From: Cloacibacillus evryensis DSM 19522
GTDB taxonomy: Bacteria; Synergistota; Synergistia; Synergistales; Synergistaceae
Direction: 5' to 3'
NCBI RefSeq assembly: GCF_000585335.1
Contig: NZ_KK073872.1
Span: 2,533,283-2,597,282, forward strand
Length of the DNA stretch: 64,000 bases
Both the position numbers and the translations under genes were made by a program. This document shows, one piece after another, positions 1 through 8,270 of the stretch. The number at the start of each line of letters is the position of its first letter. Within the stretch, counting starts at the first letter, position 1. The notes under the pieces were generated by a model. That model searched no databases. It was not told the origin of the DNA and saw only the letters and a program-made list of their open reading frames with translations.

Positions 1-750
1 GATCATCGCATGTTCGTTGAGGAGTATCTTTATGCCGAGAGTCTCCTCGATATACGCCTTCCACTCCCCCGCGTTGAAGTAGTACTCATGGTTCCCCAGC
101 ACACCGTAGATGCCGCGGGGCGCGGAAAGCCCGGAGAGCGGCGCGATATCGGCGCTCCTGTCGCGCACCACGCCGTCGATAAAATCGCCGGCTATGAGGA
201 CCGCGTCGGGCGAAAGCGCGTTGACGCGTTTCACGAGCTCCGCCGCGTAATCGGCGCGGCGTGAGGCGCTTATGTGTATGTCGCTGAGCAGCGCTATTTT
301 AAAGCCGCGAAGCTCCGGCGGCAGCCCCGGCAGCGAGACCTCCGTCTCGTTGACGCGCGGCAGCCGCTGAGCCTCATATGTCCCGTAGACCGAAACGGAA
401 ACGGCTATCACGGCCAATATAAGAGCCGCCCCCGCAGAGGCCGGCAGACGCGGCGCAGCAGGCAGGAATATCCTTGCCAGAGCGAGGACTATCATCAGAA
501 TATCTTTCAGCAGCGTGAATACAAAGAGCAGAAAGAGCGCCCCAAAGGCGGCCCCGTAAAGTTCGATGAGCCACCGGGGAAGCTCGGGAGAGAAGAAGCT
601 GCCTCCGACGCTGACGAAGAACTGCTGCTTGAGCGAGGCGGCGCAGAGGACGGCGAATAGGGCCGCCTTAGCCGTAAGTCCGAGCGGAAGCGGCAGAATG
701 AGCCTGAGCCATACATATATAAAGAGCGAAAGCGGTATCCACCTAAACAT
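1..750 (-). CDS. Membrane metallophosphoesterase, 3' end cut by window
   Basis: A calcineurin-like phosphoesterase; the first 250 residues are inside the window. The N-terminus has about three hydrophobic segments (near residues 5-40, 65-95 and 108-123), then the catalytic domain starts with LLSDIHIS (D157, H159), followed by GDFIDG (188-193) and GNHEYY (219-224), the usual metal-binding blocks. The layout fits YkuE-like enzymes tethered to the membrane with the active site on one face; the substrate is unknown. The ATG at 750 has no Shine-Dalgarno, and a good promoter ends only 7 nt upstream, so the mRNA may be leaderless. The C-terminal His motif lies outside the window. Confidence 0.85.
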   Translation of the reverse strand, partial: MFRWIPLSLFIYVWLRLILPLPLGLTAKAALFAVLCAASLKQQFFVSVGGSFFSPELPRWLIELYGAAFGALFLLFVFTLLKDILMIVLALARIFLPAAPRLPASAGAALILAVIAVSVSVYGTYEAQRLPRVNETEVSLPGLPPELRGFKIALLSDIHISASRRADYAAELVKRVNALSPDAVLIAGDFIDGVVRDRSADIAPLSGLSAPRGIYGVLGNHEYYFNAGEWKAYIEETLGIKILLNEHAMI

Positions 751-757
751 GAGGGCT

Positions 758-787
758 AGTATATCGGTTAGAGTTTACTCTAGTCAA
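758..787 (-). promoter_or_regulatory. Sigma70-like promoter with palindrome in spacer
   Basis: On the minus strand, TTGACT (782-787) and TATACT (758-763) are separated by 18 bp. The spacer overlaps a perfect palindrome, TAGAGT-TT-ACTCTA (769-782), a plausible operator. The expected transcription start falls at or next to the ATG at 750. Confidence 0.55.
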
Positions 788-892
788 CAGGCCGCCCGCA
801 GGCTTCACGGCAAACGCCTCAAATTTTTCGACAGAGGCTTTGGACGCCCGGCGGCGGCAGGCGGGACGAACGATGACGAATGTCCGCCGGTT

Positions 893-914
893 CGCCGCGC
901 TTGTAAGCGCGGCG
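893..914. other. Perfect hairpin upstream of 5'-nucleotidase
   Basis: CGCCGCGC and GCGCGGCG flank a 6-nt loop. It lies 72 bp upstream of the nucleotidase gene without a T-run, so it is not a convincing terminator. Role unknown. Confidence 0.3.
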
Positions 915-985
915 CTGTTTGCTTAAAATAGAGAAAGGGCGCGGCGGTTTTCTTCGTTCCCTTAAGATGGTTTTATGGAGGAGAT

Positions 986-2635
986 ATGATGAATTATAAA
1001 CAGTTGAAGAGGTCTTTGCTCGCCCTGCTGCTTTTGTTTGCCGCGGCGCTGCCTTCGCCGGCGGCGGAAAAGAGTTTTCATATCCTCATGATCAACGACC
1101 CTCACAGCTATATCCTGCCCTACTATGAGGCGGATAAGGCCGGGCTTCCGGCTGGGGCGGTCAAGGTCGGTCCGGTCGGAGGGCTGTCACGCGCGCTGCA
1201 ATTGACGGCCAACGAGAGGAAAAATATCGAGACGGCATCACAAAGCCCGATCTTCCTTTTCGAGGGCGGCGATATCATGCTCGGGAAGAAGGGCAGCCTC
1301 CAGAACGGGCACGCCGAATACGGCTCTTTAGCGGCGCTCGGCTTTGACGCGGGGGTGCTCGGCAATCACGACTTCGACGGCGGCGTTTCGGTACTTGCAA
1401 GGCTGGGGCCAACGCTCAAGTTCCCCGTGCTAGCCTCCAATATCACCTTCAAGGACGCCGTAATTGACAGCTTTTATCCCAAGACGAAAATAATCAAGAA
1501 GGGTGATGTGAGCGTGGGCGTATTTGGCCTCGTAACGCCCGGCCTGAAAGCGCTAATCTCCGATCCCGACGGCTTTGATATAGAAAGGGATATCGTCAAA
1601 AAGGCCGGTGAATGCGTGCGGGACCTCCGCGCGCAGGGCGTGGACGCCGTCGTCGCGCTGAACCACATCGGCCTCGACCTTGACAAAAAACTCGCGGCCG
1701 CGGTACCGGGAATAGACGTGATAGTCGGGGGACATTCGCACGACGCCGTCAAGGAGCCGCTGTTCATAAAAAACCCGCAGGGTTCGCGGACGCTCATCGG
1801 CCAGGCCGGCCTCAACGGGAGTTACGCCGGCAGATTTGACGTCACCGTGGACGACGGCGCTCTCGTCGCCGAAAAGTCGTCATGGAAGCTGATGACGGTA
1901 CAGCCCGGCACCACGGCGGAAAAAGAGAGTGAGGCTCTCGGGCTCGCCGCCAGGGAAATACTCGCGGCCACGCTTGACATCGCAGACCCCGCGGTCTTCT
2001 TCGCCAGGAGCATAGACGCCCGTAAGGAGGCGATGCGCACGCGTGAAAACGAGCTTGGAAATCTTGCCGCCGAGGCGCTCCGCTGGAACGGCGGGGCACG
2101 TATCGGCGTAATAAACGGCGGCGCGCTGCGCATAGGCCGCATCGTTCCGCCGGGGCCGTTTACGGCGGTCGATATGCTCGACCTCATGCCATTCGACGAT
2201 GTTCCGGTACGGCTGCTTGTGAGCGGCGCGGAGATCAGAATGCAGCTGGAAGCGGCGGCCTCCGCGCTTAAAGGGCGAAACGACGATTATGACCCGACGC
2301 GCCGTATGTCAACGGGAGAATTTTTACAGGTGGCGGGGCTGCGTTTCGATATCGACCTCGGCGAGCCCGCAGCCGTCGTGGATAACCGCCGCCTCGTCTC
2401 TCCCGGCAGCCGCGTAAAAAACATCGCGGTAGATTCCTCGCGGGGCTGGGTACCTCTCGAAGATGATAAAATTTACTCCGTCGCGGCGCTGGACTACACC
2501 GTGAAGCACTGGAACGCTCTTTCATCCGTGCCGGCCGGCAGGACGGCGATCGCCTGTTTCGACCGCTACCTGGCGAAGGTGCTGCGCCGTCGGGCCGATC
2601 CCAAGACAGACGGCAGGATAAATATTATCAACTAA
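986..2635 (+). CDS. Exported 5'-nucleotidase / UDP-sugar hydrolase family protein
   Basis: Hydrolyses phosphate esters of nucleotides outside the cytoplasm, judged by family. 549 residues. Signal peptide at residues 1-27 (hydrophobic run ending PSPAA). N-terminal metallophosphatase domain: INDPHSY (D and H ligands), GGDIMLG, GNHDFDGG, NHIGLD, GGHSHD. C-terminal 5'-nucleotidase domain with INGGALRIG and a late DYTVKHW segment. No LPXTG, lipobox or C-terminal membrane anchor was seen, so it is probably free in the periplasm. Two ATGs are adjacent (986, 989) behind TGGAGGAG. Its stop overlaps the stop of the convergent ABC ATPase gene by 3 bp. The exact substrate cannot be read from the sequence. 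Confidence 0.9.
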   Translation: MMNYKQLKRSLLALLLLFAAALPSPAAEKSFHILMINDPHSYILPYYEADKAGLPAGAVKVGPVGGLSRALQLTANERKNIETASQSPIFLFEGGDIMLGKKGSLQNGHAEYGSLAALGFDAGVLGNHDFDGGVSVLARLGPTLKFPVLASNITFKDAVIDSFYPKTKIIKKGDVSVGVFGLVTPGLKALISDPDGFDIERDIVKKAGECVRDLRAQGVDAVVALNHIGLDLDKKLAAAVPGIDVIVGGHSHDAVKEPLFIKNPQGSRTLIGQAGLNGSYAGRFDVTVDDGALVAEKSSWKLMTVQPGTTAEKESEALGLAAREILAATLDIADPAVFFARSIDARKEAMRTRENELGNLAAEALRWNGGARIGVINGGALRIGRIVPPGPFTAVDMLDLMPFDDVPVRLLVSGAEIRMQLEAAASALKGRNDDYDPTRRMSTGEFLQVAGLRFDIDLGEPAAVVDNRRLVSPGSRVKNIAVDSSRGWVPLEDDKIYSVAALDYTVKHWNALSSVPAGRTAIACFDRYLAKVLRRRADPKTDGRINIIN

Positions 2636-3693
2636 ATTTTTGAGTAGACCGTCTTCGCGCTGACCCCCGGGAACATGCCAAGTTTTCCGGAGAGGGCGCT
2701 TATCTTCTCGTTCGGCGCGTCGATTATCACGCTGATGATAGATATGTTGCGCTCCCGGTATGGCATTCCCATGCGCCCGATGATACAGTCGCTGTATTCG
2801 TGCAGCAGCCGGTTGATATTTTCCGCCGCCGCGGGGTCCTCCACGATTATCCCGATCTGTGCTATCCTCGTCTCCATTTCGATCAGCCTTTCCGTATGTG
2901 CATCCTCTCCCTCGCCGAGGGGGAGGATGCTCGTATAGTCGCGCCTGCCCACTTTAAAGCGGTGTATATGCACCGGTATCTCGAAAGCGCGCCGCAGGTT
3001 TTCTTCCGTCAGCACATTTGCCGTGCCTCCGAATATGGCGCTCTTGTCCGGCATCAGCAGCAGCGCGCGCTGTGATATATCCATCGCGTGTTCCGGGTAG
3101 TGCGTGTTTATCACCGCCGCGATGCCGCGCTCCTTGCAGAGCGTCGATATCGTCGAAAGGACCCTTTTCTGGTTTTTAAAATCCAGATTGGATTCCGGCT
3201 CGTCAAGCACCAAAAGCGATGGCTCGGCGGCGAGGGCGCGCGCGATCAGCACAAGCTGGTATTCGCCGCCGCTTATCTTGCTGCACAGCTTATCCCGCAG
3301 ATGCGCGATGCCGGCGAGCGCAAGCGCCTCGCCGGCGACGCGTTCGTCGTGCTCTTTGGGCATCGCGAGTTCGCTCATGTGCGCGCCGCGGCCAAGCAGC
3401 ACCATTTCGCGCACGGTGTAGACGAAGGAGGAGAGTTTCGCCTGCGGCACATAACCGACACGCCGCCAAAATTCCTTCGCGCGCAGACGCCGGATGTCCG
3501 TACCGTCAAGGTAGGAGGCGCCGCGGCTCCATCTGCGCAGTCCGAGCATACATTTCATCAGCGTCGTCTTGCCCGCGCCGTTGGCCCCAAGGATACAGAG
3601 AACGTCAGGCTCGCCTATGCTGAAGTTTATGTCGCAGAGGTTGTCGCAGCCCTCTTCATAGTTAAAATAACCGCCGCGCACCTCAAGGATCAT
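2632..3693 (-). CDS. Fec/Btu-type ABC transporter ATPase fused to TM1266-like ACT-fold domain
   Basis: ATP-binding subunit of a metal-chelate importer, last gene of the nitrogenase-like operon. Walker A GANGAGKTT (36-44), signature ISGGEYQ (140-146) and Walker B LLVLDEP (160-166) are intact. After the ATPase, residues 273-353 match the TM1266 family of putative regulators found near [FeFe]-hydrogenase maturation genes: IGIIVED, LLHEYSD, IGRMGMPYRE, ALSGKLG and GVSAKTVYSK. That domain has a ferredoxin/ACT-like fold and is normally a stand-alone protein of about 80 residues, so this is a fusion. The ATG at 3693 overlaps the permease stop (ATGA), which implies coupling. A longer in-frame upstream reading lies inside the permease and lacks family similarity. 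Confidence 0.88.
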   Translation of the reverse strand: MILEVRGGYFNYEEGCDNLCDINFSIGEPDVLCILGANGAGKTTLMKCMLGLRRWSRGASYLDGTDIRRLRAKEFWRRVGYVPQAKLSSFVYTVREMVLLGRGAHMSELAMPKEHDERVAGEALALAGIAHLRDKLCSKISGGEYQLVLIARALAAEPSLLVLDEPESNLDFKNQKRVLSTISTLCKERGIAAVINTHYPEHAMDISQRALLLMPDKSAIFGGTANVLTEENLRRAFEIPVHIHRFKVGRRDYTSILPLGEGEDAHTERLIEMETRIAQIGIIVEDPAAAENINRLLHEYSDCIIGRMGMPYRERNISIISVIIDAPNEKISALSGKLGMFPGVSAKTVYSKI

Positions 3694-4691
3694 GCCCTTA
3701 TCCCTCCCGTCTTTCTCAGCAGAAAGATGAAGAACGGCGCGCCGATGACGGCCGTCAGTATCGAGGCCGGTATCTCGGAGGCTGCGAGGCTGCGCGCCGC
3801 CGTGTCTATCGCAAGCATGAACAGCGCCCCGAGCGCCATGCTCGCGGGGACGACGGAACGGTTGTCGTTGCCGAAGATCATGCGCGCCGCGTGCGGGATC
3901 AGCAGCCCAACCCAACCGATGAGGCCGCACATCGAGACGACCGAAGCCGTGATCATCGCGGCTCCCGTGATCACAAGCAGCCTGATCCGTTTCACATTTA
4001 TTCCCAGAGAGACCGCCTCATCCTCGCTGAGCGTCATCGCGTTGAGCTTCCAGCGGAAGAGCCAGATCACCGCCATCCCGGCGGCGATCAGCGGCGCGCC
4101 CATCGCGAGGCTCGCGCGCGTCGTGCCGGAGAGGCTGCCCATCAGCCAGAAGGTTATCGACGGCAGCACGTCCTGCGGGTCGGCAATATACTTCACAAGC
4201 GAAACCAGCGCCGAAAAGAGCGCGCTGACGACCATTCCCGCCAGTATCATCATGATCACCGACGAAGAGCCGCGCACCCGGCTCACGAAGACGACGAGCG
4301 CGACGGCGGCAAGCCCGGCGGCGAGGGCGGAGAGCTGCACAAGGAATGACGGCAGCCCCATAAGTATGCCGAGCACCGCGCCGAAGGAGGCCCCGGTCGC
4401 GACGCCGAGCGTATCCGGCGTCGCCAGCGGATTTGAAAAGAGCGCCTGAAAGGCGCCCCCGGCGACGCCGAGCCCGGCGCCGGCGAGCATCGCGAGCAAT
4501 ATGCGCGGCAGGCGGATGTTGAGTATCACGTCGCGCACCATCTGCGGCGGCTCCGCGCCGCCAAGCCACGGAAGGAGCACGGAAAGCGTCTCGGCGAGCG
4601 AGAGCGGGAACCTCCCCGCCGTGACCGCAGCCAACGGCGCGGCGACCAGGAGCGCCGCCGTTGCCGTTACAAAGAACGTCCTCTTCTTCAT
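3690..4691 (-). CDS. FecCD-family ABC transporter permease
   Basis: Membrane subunit of a type II importer for an iron chelate, heme, cobalamin-like or related metal complex. 333 residues, normal for the family, with about ten hydrophobic helices. Family landmarks visible: RLPRILLAMLAGAGLGVAGG near residue 60, NPLATPDTLGVATGA, and the ATPase-coupling region GLIGWVGLLIPHAARMI near residue 255. It starts 3 bp after the binding-protein gene stop and ends overlapping the ATPase start, so one homodimeric permease, one ATPase and one binding protein make a full importer. The cargo is not identified by sequence. Confidence 0.92.
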   Translation of the reverse strand: MKKRTFFVTATAALLVAAPLAAVTAGRFPLSLAETLSVLLPWLGGAEPPQMVRDVILNIRLPRILLAMLAGAGLGVAGGAFQALFSNPLATPDTLGVATGASFGAVLGILMGLPSFLVQLSALAAGLAAVALVVFVSRVRGSSSVIMMILAGMVVSALFSALVSLVKYIADPQDVLPSITFWLMGSLSGTTRASLAMGAPLIAAGMAVIWLFRWKLNAMTLSEDEAVSLGINVKRIRLLVITGAAMITASVVSMCGLIGWVGLLIPHAARMIFGNDNRSVVPASMALGALFMLAIDTAARSLAASEIPASILTAVIGAPFFIFLLRKTGGIRA

Positions 4692-4694
4692 CGG

Positions 4695-5789
4695 CTATTT
4701 AATGAATCCGGCCGCCGAACCACGCCCCTGGTTGTACATCTGTTCTATCTGCCTGTCGCTGAGCGTGATGCCGTATAGCTTTTTGTAATAATTCCTTACC
4801 TCTTTGCGCATATCGACCTCTTTGAAGAGCTCAGGATAGACCTTCTGCGCCATCCACATCAGCGTCACCGGCGTGTCGACGCCGGGGGTGTAGCTCCGGT
4901 ACGTACCGAGCGGCATTTTGTAGACGGCGCGCTCCTTCACCGCCTTTACCGCGCTCCAGTCATGGCCGCCGATCTTATTGCCATAGAGGTCCTCCGGCAG
5001 CGCGGGCGTAAAGTTGGTGATAAATATGACATCGGGGTTCCATTTATAGACCTGCTCCATCGTGATGACGGCGTTGGAGTTGTCCGCCGGCACCTCTTCG
5101 GCGGCGTTCCTCGCTCCCACCGCGTCGCACCAGTACTGGCCGAAGAAGCTGCGCCCCGAGGTCACCATGCGCTTGTCGTCGTACTGGAAGAGGAAGAGCG
5201 CCTTTTTTCTGTCGGCTGGCTTGATCTTTCCAACTTTTTTCTGGATGTCGGCGTAGACTTTTTTACTGTAGCGCGAGACCTCTTTGCTTTTCGCGCTCTC
5301 CGGGAAGATCTGGCTCAGAGTCTTGATCCATTCGTCGTAAGTGCGCAGCACGTCGTAGTTCCACTTCGTCGGCGAAATGGCAACGGCGGGAAGGCCGGCG
5401 TTCTTGATCATCTTCCCCATCTCTTTGTTGCCGGCGAGATAAAATACGACGTCGGGGCGCAGCTTCATAAGCTCCTCTATGTTGAGGTCGAGTCCAGCGG
5501 TATATCCGGTCTGCGCCTTCAATATCTCGGGGAAGAGCTCGCCGAGCAGACCGGCCTTCGCCGCGCCCATCGACGCGGGAGGGATGCCCACCAGCTTCTC
5601 CGCCGAGCCTAGGAATACCGTTATCACCGAGGGAAAGGGCAGTATCCCGGCGACGGCGATCCGCTCTATCTTATCCGGCACCGTGACCTTATCGCCGGCC
5701 TCGTCGGTTATCACGCGCGAGGCCTCGGCCCCGGAGGCGCAGTTCATAAATATCAGCGCGCCTGTCAGCAGCGCGGCAAAAATTTTCAT
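4695..5789 (-). CDS. ABC transporter periplasmic metal-chelate binding protein (FepB/BtuF type)
   Basis: 364 residues. The signal peptide (about 1-25) has a cysteine in IFMNCASG, but the residues before it do not make a good lipobox, so signal peptidase I is more likely. The mature part opens with RVITDEAGDKVTVPDKIERI, typical of class III (helical-backbone) binding proteins, and contains LRPDVVF and WNPDVIFITN. It should deliver a metal chelate or tetrapyrrole to the FecCD permease encoded downstream. The ATG at 5789 overlaps the upstream component-1 gene stop (ATGA) and has an AGGGAG ribosome site at good spacing; an upstream in-frame start would add eight residues inside that gene. Confidence 0.9.
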   Translation of the reverse strand: MKIFAALLTGALIFMNCASGAEASRVITDEAGDKVTVPDKIERIAVAGILPFPSVITVFLGSAEKLVGIPPASMGAAKAGLLGELFPEILKAQTGYTAGLDLNIEELMKLRPDVVFYLAGNKEMGKMIKNAGLPAVAISPTKWNYDVLRTYDEWIKTLSQIFPESAKSKEVSRYSKKVYADIQKKVGKIKPADRKKALFLFQYDDKRMVTSGRSFFGQYWCDAVGARNAAEEVPADNSNAVITMEQVYKWNPDVIFITNFTPALPEDLYGNKIGGHDWSAVKAVKERAVYKMPLGTYRSYTPGVDTPVTLMWMAQKVYPELFKEVDMRKEVRNYYKKLYGITLSDRQIEQMYNQGRGSAAGFIK

Positions 5790-6949
5790 AGCACAAGCTC
5801 CCTTTCTATCCATTTATTAAACTCCCCGCCCATAAAGAGCGGGATATCATCCCTGAATATGCGCCCGGAATAGCCCTCGTGCGGCAGCGCGACAAAACGG
5901 CAGTAATGCTTGGGCAGCGCCGGCCTGTAGAGCGGATCGGCGATCACGAGGCGCGCCTCGCGCAGCGCGCGGAATACCTCGTCCTCGTCGGGGAAGTCAA
6001 GCGGCGCGAGCACGCGCACATTGCGCATCGCGTAGTCGCGCTCCAAAGCGCGCGCGATAGCGGCGCTCTGCACCGGCTCGCCGATCACAAAGACCTTGCC
6101 GCCCGGCTCCGTTATCGGCGCGGTCAGCGAGAGATCGCCGCCGTCTCGCGCCGCCTCGTCTATGAGCGCAAACAGCTCGCGCGTCACCGAATCGCCGACG
6201 GGAAGCCCCGTCACCGCCGGGGTGCCGTATATCTCGCGCAGCGCGGCGGCAAGCGGCGCGCCGCATGAGGAGACGACGACGTTTACATGGGCGAGGCCGG
6301 CCCGCATCAGCTCCTCCCACGGGCTGTTCATCGCCCAGCAACTGTTGACGCGAAAGCCGGCGTCCTCAAATACGCGCCTCATAGCCTCCACATTGCCGCG
6401 CCCTCCCTCTCCGATGGAAAAATCCAGCGGCGTCACGCCGAGCAGGTTGACAGAGGGACGCTCGCCCGCCTTGAGCGGCGCCGCGGCAAGCGACGGGGCG
6501 CAGAAACGGCGCGCGACGGCGGCGAGGGCCATTCCCGCGCCGCGGCTGTAGGAGTTCATGCCGTTCGTCGCAAAGCCGAAGGTCGGGATGCCGGTACGCT
6601 CTTCAATCAAGCGGGCTATTCCCTTAAAATCCGTTCCCATCATCATCGGGATCGGCGTTCCGGCAAGCGCGATAAAACGCGGCCTAAGCTCGCCGGCGGC
6701 GCGGCAGACGTCGCCGATGACCTTTTCGTCGTCGCCCATCAGCGCGTCCACCTCGGCGAGCGCGGAGATAAAAACCATCGAGGGCGTGTCATACCAGCGC
6801 GGCTCGTCGTGCGTATTGTAGGTCGAATTACAGCCGGAGGCGTCGTGCATCACCGTCATGCCGCCCATCTCATAGAGCGCCGAGCAGACGCCGGAGACGT
6901 CGGCGGCGTATGTGGAAAGGATCGCGCAGGTCTGTCTCAACAGCAGCAC
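5786..6949 (-). CDS. Nitrogenase component-1-like subunit (NifD/NifK superfamily), second in operon
   Basis: 387 residues, shorter than NifD or NifK. Early cysteines C8, C22, C40 and C82 could hold an FeS cluster at the subunit interface; C40 lies in DASGCNSTYNTHDEPRWYD, a block I associate with uncharacterised anaerobe 'nitrogenase component 1' proteins. Later landmarks: LAGTPIPMMMGTDF and FGFATNGMNSYSRG. The proposed start is a GTG at 6949 that overlaps the end of the preceding subunit gene by 13 bp. FeMo-cofactor assembly genes are absent, so it more likely works like DPOR, COR or CfbCD on a tetrapyrrole or other metallocofactor. The substrate is unknown. Confidence 0.82.
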   Translation of the reverse strand: MLLLRQTCAILSTYAADVSGVCSALYEMGGMTVMHDASGCNSTYNTHDEPRWYDTPSMVFISALAEVDALMGDDEKVIGDVCRAAGELRPRFIALAGTPIPMMMGTDFKGIARLIEERTGIPTFGFATNGMNSYSRGAGMALAAVARRFCAPSLAAAPLKAGERPSVNLLGVTPLDFSIGEGGRGNVEAMRRVFEDAGFRVNSCWAMNSPWEELMRAGLAHVNVVVSSCGAPLAAALREIYGTPAVTGLPVGDSVTRELFALIDEAARDGGDLSLTAPITEPGGKVFVIGEPVQSAAIARALERDYAMRNVRVLAPLDFPDEDEVFRALREARLVIADPLYRPALPKHYCRFVALPHEGYSGRIFRDDIPLFMGGEFNKWIERELVL

Positions 6950-8268
6950 CCCCAGCCCTTGACCTGAATTATCTTCTTGGTATCTTTTTCGTTGATCACA
7001 GCGTCGCAGACGGCCTCCGCAAGATGGACGATCCCGTCAAATCCCCAGAAACCTCCGCCCTCGAGCATATTGACGAAATGGGGCGTATTACAAAAATAGG
7101 CCGCCTTCTGGCCGATGGCGACGATCTTCTCCGATCCGCCGCCGGACGACGCCCTCGGCAGCACCCCCATCTTCGGGTGCACCGTCGCGCAGAGCTCAAG
7201 CTCGGGATACTTCGCTTGCAGGCGCTCGAAGGCGGGGCGCTCCTCTGGAATAAAAACGTCGGCGTAGACGGTGCGCACATTGACTCCGTGATCGAGCAGC
7301 AGCTCCGCAAGCCCCAGCGGACGCGGCGTCGCCGTGTAGTCTATCGCAACGGGAGTCTCTCCGAGAAGCCTCGCGGCGGTCGATATCGCCCGCTCAGCCT
7401 CCGCTTCAAGCAGCCCCGCGTCGATCATCGGGATATCAAGGCGATCGGCGAGCGCCTCAAGGTTCGCCCTGATCTCCGCGTAATCATAGCTCAGCGGCAG
7501 ATAGAGATAATCGATATCAGCCCGTTCTTTCAGATCGCGCGCCGCGGGAAGCGCGGGCGGCATATAGGCGATGTCGAGCCGGCTGTGCGCCATCTTCAGA
7601 TACTCGCGGAAGGAGCGGCAGCGCGTGATATCGCGTATCTCAAAGCCGGCGCCGCGCAGCATACGCACAAAATCCGAAGAATCCTCCGTCGGATAATTAT
7701 TGCCGATGATGTTGACACACTTTTCATCGCGTATATCCTGCCGTGAAAGAAAGCTGTAAAGCCTCATACGCATCATCGGGTCGGGCGGCGTCTTCGTCTT
7801 GCGCATGATCGGGTACATATAGCAGTCGGTGAAATAGATCCCTGGGAAGCGCCCGCACAGTTTGGCGTAGACATAATCTAGGTCGCAGCCCATAAAATTA
7901 TGTATGCAGCTCGTGAAGACGAGCACCGCCTTCGGCTCCTTCGGAAGTTTGCGCAGCACGTCTGCCACCCCGTCGATGATAAGGGATTCCATATCGCCGT
8001 CGAGAACGTTGTTCTCGCAGACGGCGATCGTTGAAAAACGCTCCTGCGCTCCCATCTCCGCCGCCGTCAGCACGACGCCGCGCAGGCATCCCTGCGCGCA
8101 GACGAATATCTGATGGCTCTCGGGCAGCAGCATCCCCGTATGGACGATGTTCCAAAGGCCGCGCGCCGGCGAGCCGTACTCGACGCCGTACTCATAGGGC
8201 GTGAGCGAATCGGCGTCTTTTATCTTTACGGAGGCCCCGCTCCAGTCGGGATCATGAAGGTCTATCAT
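6937..8268 (-). CDS. Nitrogenase component-1-like subunit (NifD/NifK superfamily), first in operon
   Basis: 443 residues. Cysteines sit in FVCAQGCLRGV (C57, C61), TSCIHNFMGCDLD and FTDCYMYPIMRK, suitable for FeS ligation with a partner subunit. The N-terminus YGVEYGSPARGLWNIVHTGM and the block ENNVLDGDMESLIIDGV resemble other anaerobe proteins labelled nitrogenase component 1. The ATG at 8268 comes 2 nt after the NifH-like stop; a GTG six bases earlier is possible. The protein ends in three cysteines (GWGCCC) because its last codons overlap the next gene's start. It probably forms the heteromeric catalytic component with the next gene product, fed electrons by the NifH-like protein. Confidence 0.82.
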   Translation of the reverse strand: MIDLHDPDWSGASVKIKDADSLTPYEYGVEYGSPARGLWNIVHTGMLLPESHQIFVCAQGCLRGVVLTAAEMGAQERFSTIAVCENNVLDGDMESLIIDGVADVLRKLPKEPKAVLVFTSCIHNFMGCDLDYVYAKLCGRFPGIYFTDCYMYPIMRKTKTPPDPMMRMRLYSFLSRQDIRDEKCVNIIGNNYPTEDSSDFVRMLRGAGFEIRDITRCRSFREYLKMAHSRLDIAYMPPALPAARDLKERADIDYLYLPLSYDYAEIRANLEALADRLDIPMIDAGLLEAEAERAISTAARLLGETPVAIDYTATPRPLGLAELLLDHGVNVRTVYADVFIPEERPAFERLQAKYPELELCATVHPKMGVLPRASSGGGSEKIVAIGQKAAYFCNTPHFVNMLEGGGFWGFDGIVHLAEAVCDAVINEKDTKKIIQVKGWGCCC

Positions 8269-8270
8269 CT

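Noticed and set aside
3694-3930. Upstream extension of the ABC ATPase
   Set aside because: The added 79 residues lie in the permease gene in another frame and have no family similarity; ATG 3693 with ATGA overlap is better.
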